Under the pieces are notes generated by a model, which was not told where the DNA came from, did no database searches, and was given only the letters and a program-made list of their open reading frames with translations. From the NCBI GenBank assembly GCA_903866425.1, contig CAIPNN010000186.1:1-5656 (forward strand): a DNA stretch of 5,656 bases, written 5' to 3'. The position numbers and the translations under genes were made by a program. Source of the DNA: an uncultured Actinomycetes bacterium. Lineage in GTDB: Bacteria > Actinomycetota > Thermoleophilia > Miltoncostaeales > Miltoncostaeaceae. Below are positions 4,817 through 5,656 of the stretch, piece by piece (position 1 is the first letter of the stretch; every line of letters starts with the position of its first letter).

Positions 4817-5574
4817 GCGTGCACCGGCTGGCCCTCGCGGGCCCACTCGACCGGACCGCCGAACACGGCCTGCGCCTCAGCCACGGCAGCGTCCTTGTCA
4901 ACGTCGGGATACCCGTGCACCAGCACCAGGCGCCGCGCCTCTGCACGCCGGGCCATCTCACCCGCGGCAGCGGCATTGAGGTGTGGCACACCCGGCACCA
5001 GATCGCCTATGCCCCACGAGCATTCGAGCAGCAGCACATCAGTGCCGCGGGCGAGTTCGGGAAGCGCGTCGTTGGGCGCGCAGTCGGCGCCGTACGTAAT
5101 GGAGCGCCCGCCGTGATCAACCCGCAGGGCGTGGGTGGGCGGAAGGTGCGGCACCTCGGTGTGACTGATCACCAGATCGCCGGCCAGCAGCGTGCCCTCC
5201 CCCGCCTGCAGATCGCGAAAGGTCACCCCCGCCCAGTTCTCGCCACCGGCGATCACATCGAGGCGCTCCTCGAGCCCGGGGGGGCCGTGTACCTCCAGCG
5301 GGTGCCCGAGGCCGGGACCGTGCGCCATGTACACGCGCAGCGCGAGGAGGTCGGCAAGGTGATCGGGATGCAGGTGGCTGATGACCACCACGTCGAGGTC
5401 CACGGGGTCCATCTCGCCGAGCAGGCGATTGAACGTTCCCGCGCCCATATCGAGCACCGCCGCCGAGTCACCGGCGCGCACCAGATACGACGACTGCGCC
5501 TGGTCGGGCTGCGCAAAGGCGGCACCGGCCCCCATGGGGATGATCTCGAGGGCGGTCTCCGGCACGCAGCGCAT
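4813..5574 (-). CDS. MBL-fold metallohydrolase, RNase Z / cyclic-nucleotide phosphodiesterase type
   Basis: A 253-aa protein with a complete set of metal ligands: SHLHPDH (66-72, with H67, H69, D71, H72), H143 in VPHLPP, D164 in YGADCAPND, and H220 in LVHGYPD. E184 (LLLECSW) and H198 (VPHLNAAAAG) complete the phosphodiesterase-type pattern shared by RNase Z and the mycobacterial Rv1339-like cAMP phosphodiesterases. At about 40 residues, the stretch between VHGPPG (95-100) and H143 seems too short to hold the flexible tRNA-binding arm of true RNase Z. That makes the small phosphodiesterase group more likely. Substrate is unknown. It is first in a probable operon with a small membrane protein and a Nif3-like protein. 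No Shine-Dalgarno is seen. ATG 5574 is used here, but GTG 5565 is a good alternative because the TATACC box directly abuts the ATG and would start transcription near 5568. Confidence 0.88.
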   Translation of the reverse strand: MRCVPETALEIIPMGAGAAFAQPDQAQSSYLVRAGDSAAVLDMGAGTFNRLLGEMDPVDLDVVVISHLHPDHLADLLALRVYMAHGPGLGHPLEVHGPPGLEERLDVIAGGENWAGVTFRDLQAGEGTLLAGDLVISHTEVPHLPPTHALRVDHGGRSITYGADCAPNDALPELARGTDVLLLECSWGIGDLVPGVPHLNAAAAGEMARRAEARRLVLVHGYPDVDKDAAVAEAQAVFGGPVEWAREGQPVHA

Positions 5575-5582
5575 GGTATACC
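5575..5582. promoter_or_regulatory. palindromic GGTATACC promoter core shared by divergent genes
   Basis: The 8-bp palindrome gives TATACC on each strand. On the plus strand it ends 6 nt before the lipoprotein ATG at 5589, the spacing of a leaderless start. On the minus strand it abuts the MBL ATG at 5574 and lies 9 nt before GTG 5565. Only 14 nt separate the two annotated coding regions, so the promoters must overlap. No clear -35 box was found either way. Confidence 0.4.
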
Positions 5583-5588
5583 GGCACG

Positions 5589-5656
5589 ATGAAGCGTCCT
5601 CTGCTGCTCACGATCACGGCCGCGGGCCTCGCCGCCATCACCCTCGCCGGTTGCGG
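5589..5656 (+). CDS. start of a lipoprotein, function not visible
   Basis: Only the first 22 codons are in the window. They encode a classic lipoprotein signal peptide: MKRP, a hydrophobic stretch from L5 to T18, and the lipobox LAGC with the modified cysteine at residue 22. The protein would be exported and tethered to the outer face of the cytoplasmic membrane. The rest lies beyond the right edge, so its family is unknown. It is divergent from the MBL hydrolase gene, with a shared promoter core. Confidence 0.7.
   Translation, partial: MKRPLLLTITAAGLAAITLAGC

Noticed and set aside
4819..5592. 257-aa plus-strand open frame
   Set aside because: It is the antisense of the MBL hydrolase, which carries a full metal-ligand set on the other strand.

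Overview
The window looks like a stretch of chromosome from a high-GC, single-membrane bacterium, most likely an actinobacterium. This rests on the high GC throughout, the very weak Shine-Dalgarno signals, several start codons 6-7 nt after a -10-like hexamer (typical of leaderless transcripts), tRNA genes without an encoded CCA, and an actinobacterial style of KorA. The exact lineage cannot be fixed from this sequence. All but two genes lie on the minus strand.

Left part (1-1637, minus strand). The 5' part of a 2-oxoacid:ferredoxin oxidoreductase alpha subunit (korA-like) runs off the left edge. Upstream of it is a secreted protein of the carotenoid 1,2-hydratase/AttH lipocalin-like superfamily, with its own likely start site.

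Middle part (1714-2951, minus strand) is the highlight. A tRNA-Cys(GCA) gene is followed after only 5 nt by a 254-aa heliorhodopsin. It has the retinal-binding lysine (K240), the glutamate counterion (E106) and the family's conserved His pair. A 105-aa membrane protein of unknown function follows 20 nt later. A strong GC-rich hairpin closes this unit. If the unit is transcribed as one RNA, cutting at the tRNA 3' end would leave a heliorhodopsin mRNA with a 5-nt leader.

A divergent plus-strand gene (3050-3589) encodes an exported YcnI-like (DUF1775) protein, probably copper-binding. It converges on a shared perfect hairpin terminator with a minus-strand unit.

Right part (3598-5574, minus strand). 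Three tightly packed genes encode an MBL-fold hydrolase (RNase Z/cyclic phosphodiesterase type), a 97-aa membrane protein overlapping it by ATGA, and a Nif3/DUF34 metal-binding protein. tRNA-Gly(GCC) follows 14 nt after the last stop codon, then the terminator. At the right edge a divergent lipoprotein gene begins (5589 onward, plus strand), sharing a palindromic GGTATACC promoter core with the MBL gene.

No mobile element, CRISPR array or pseudogene was seen.
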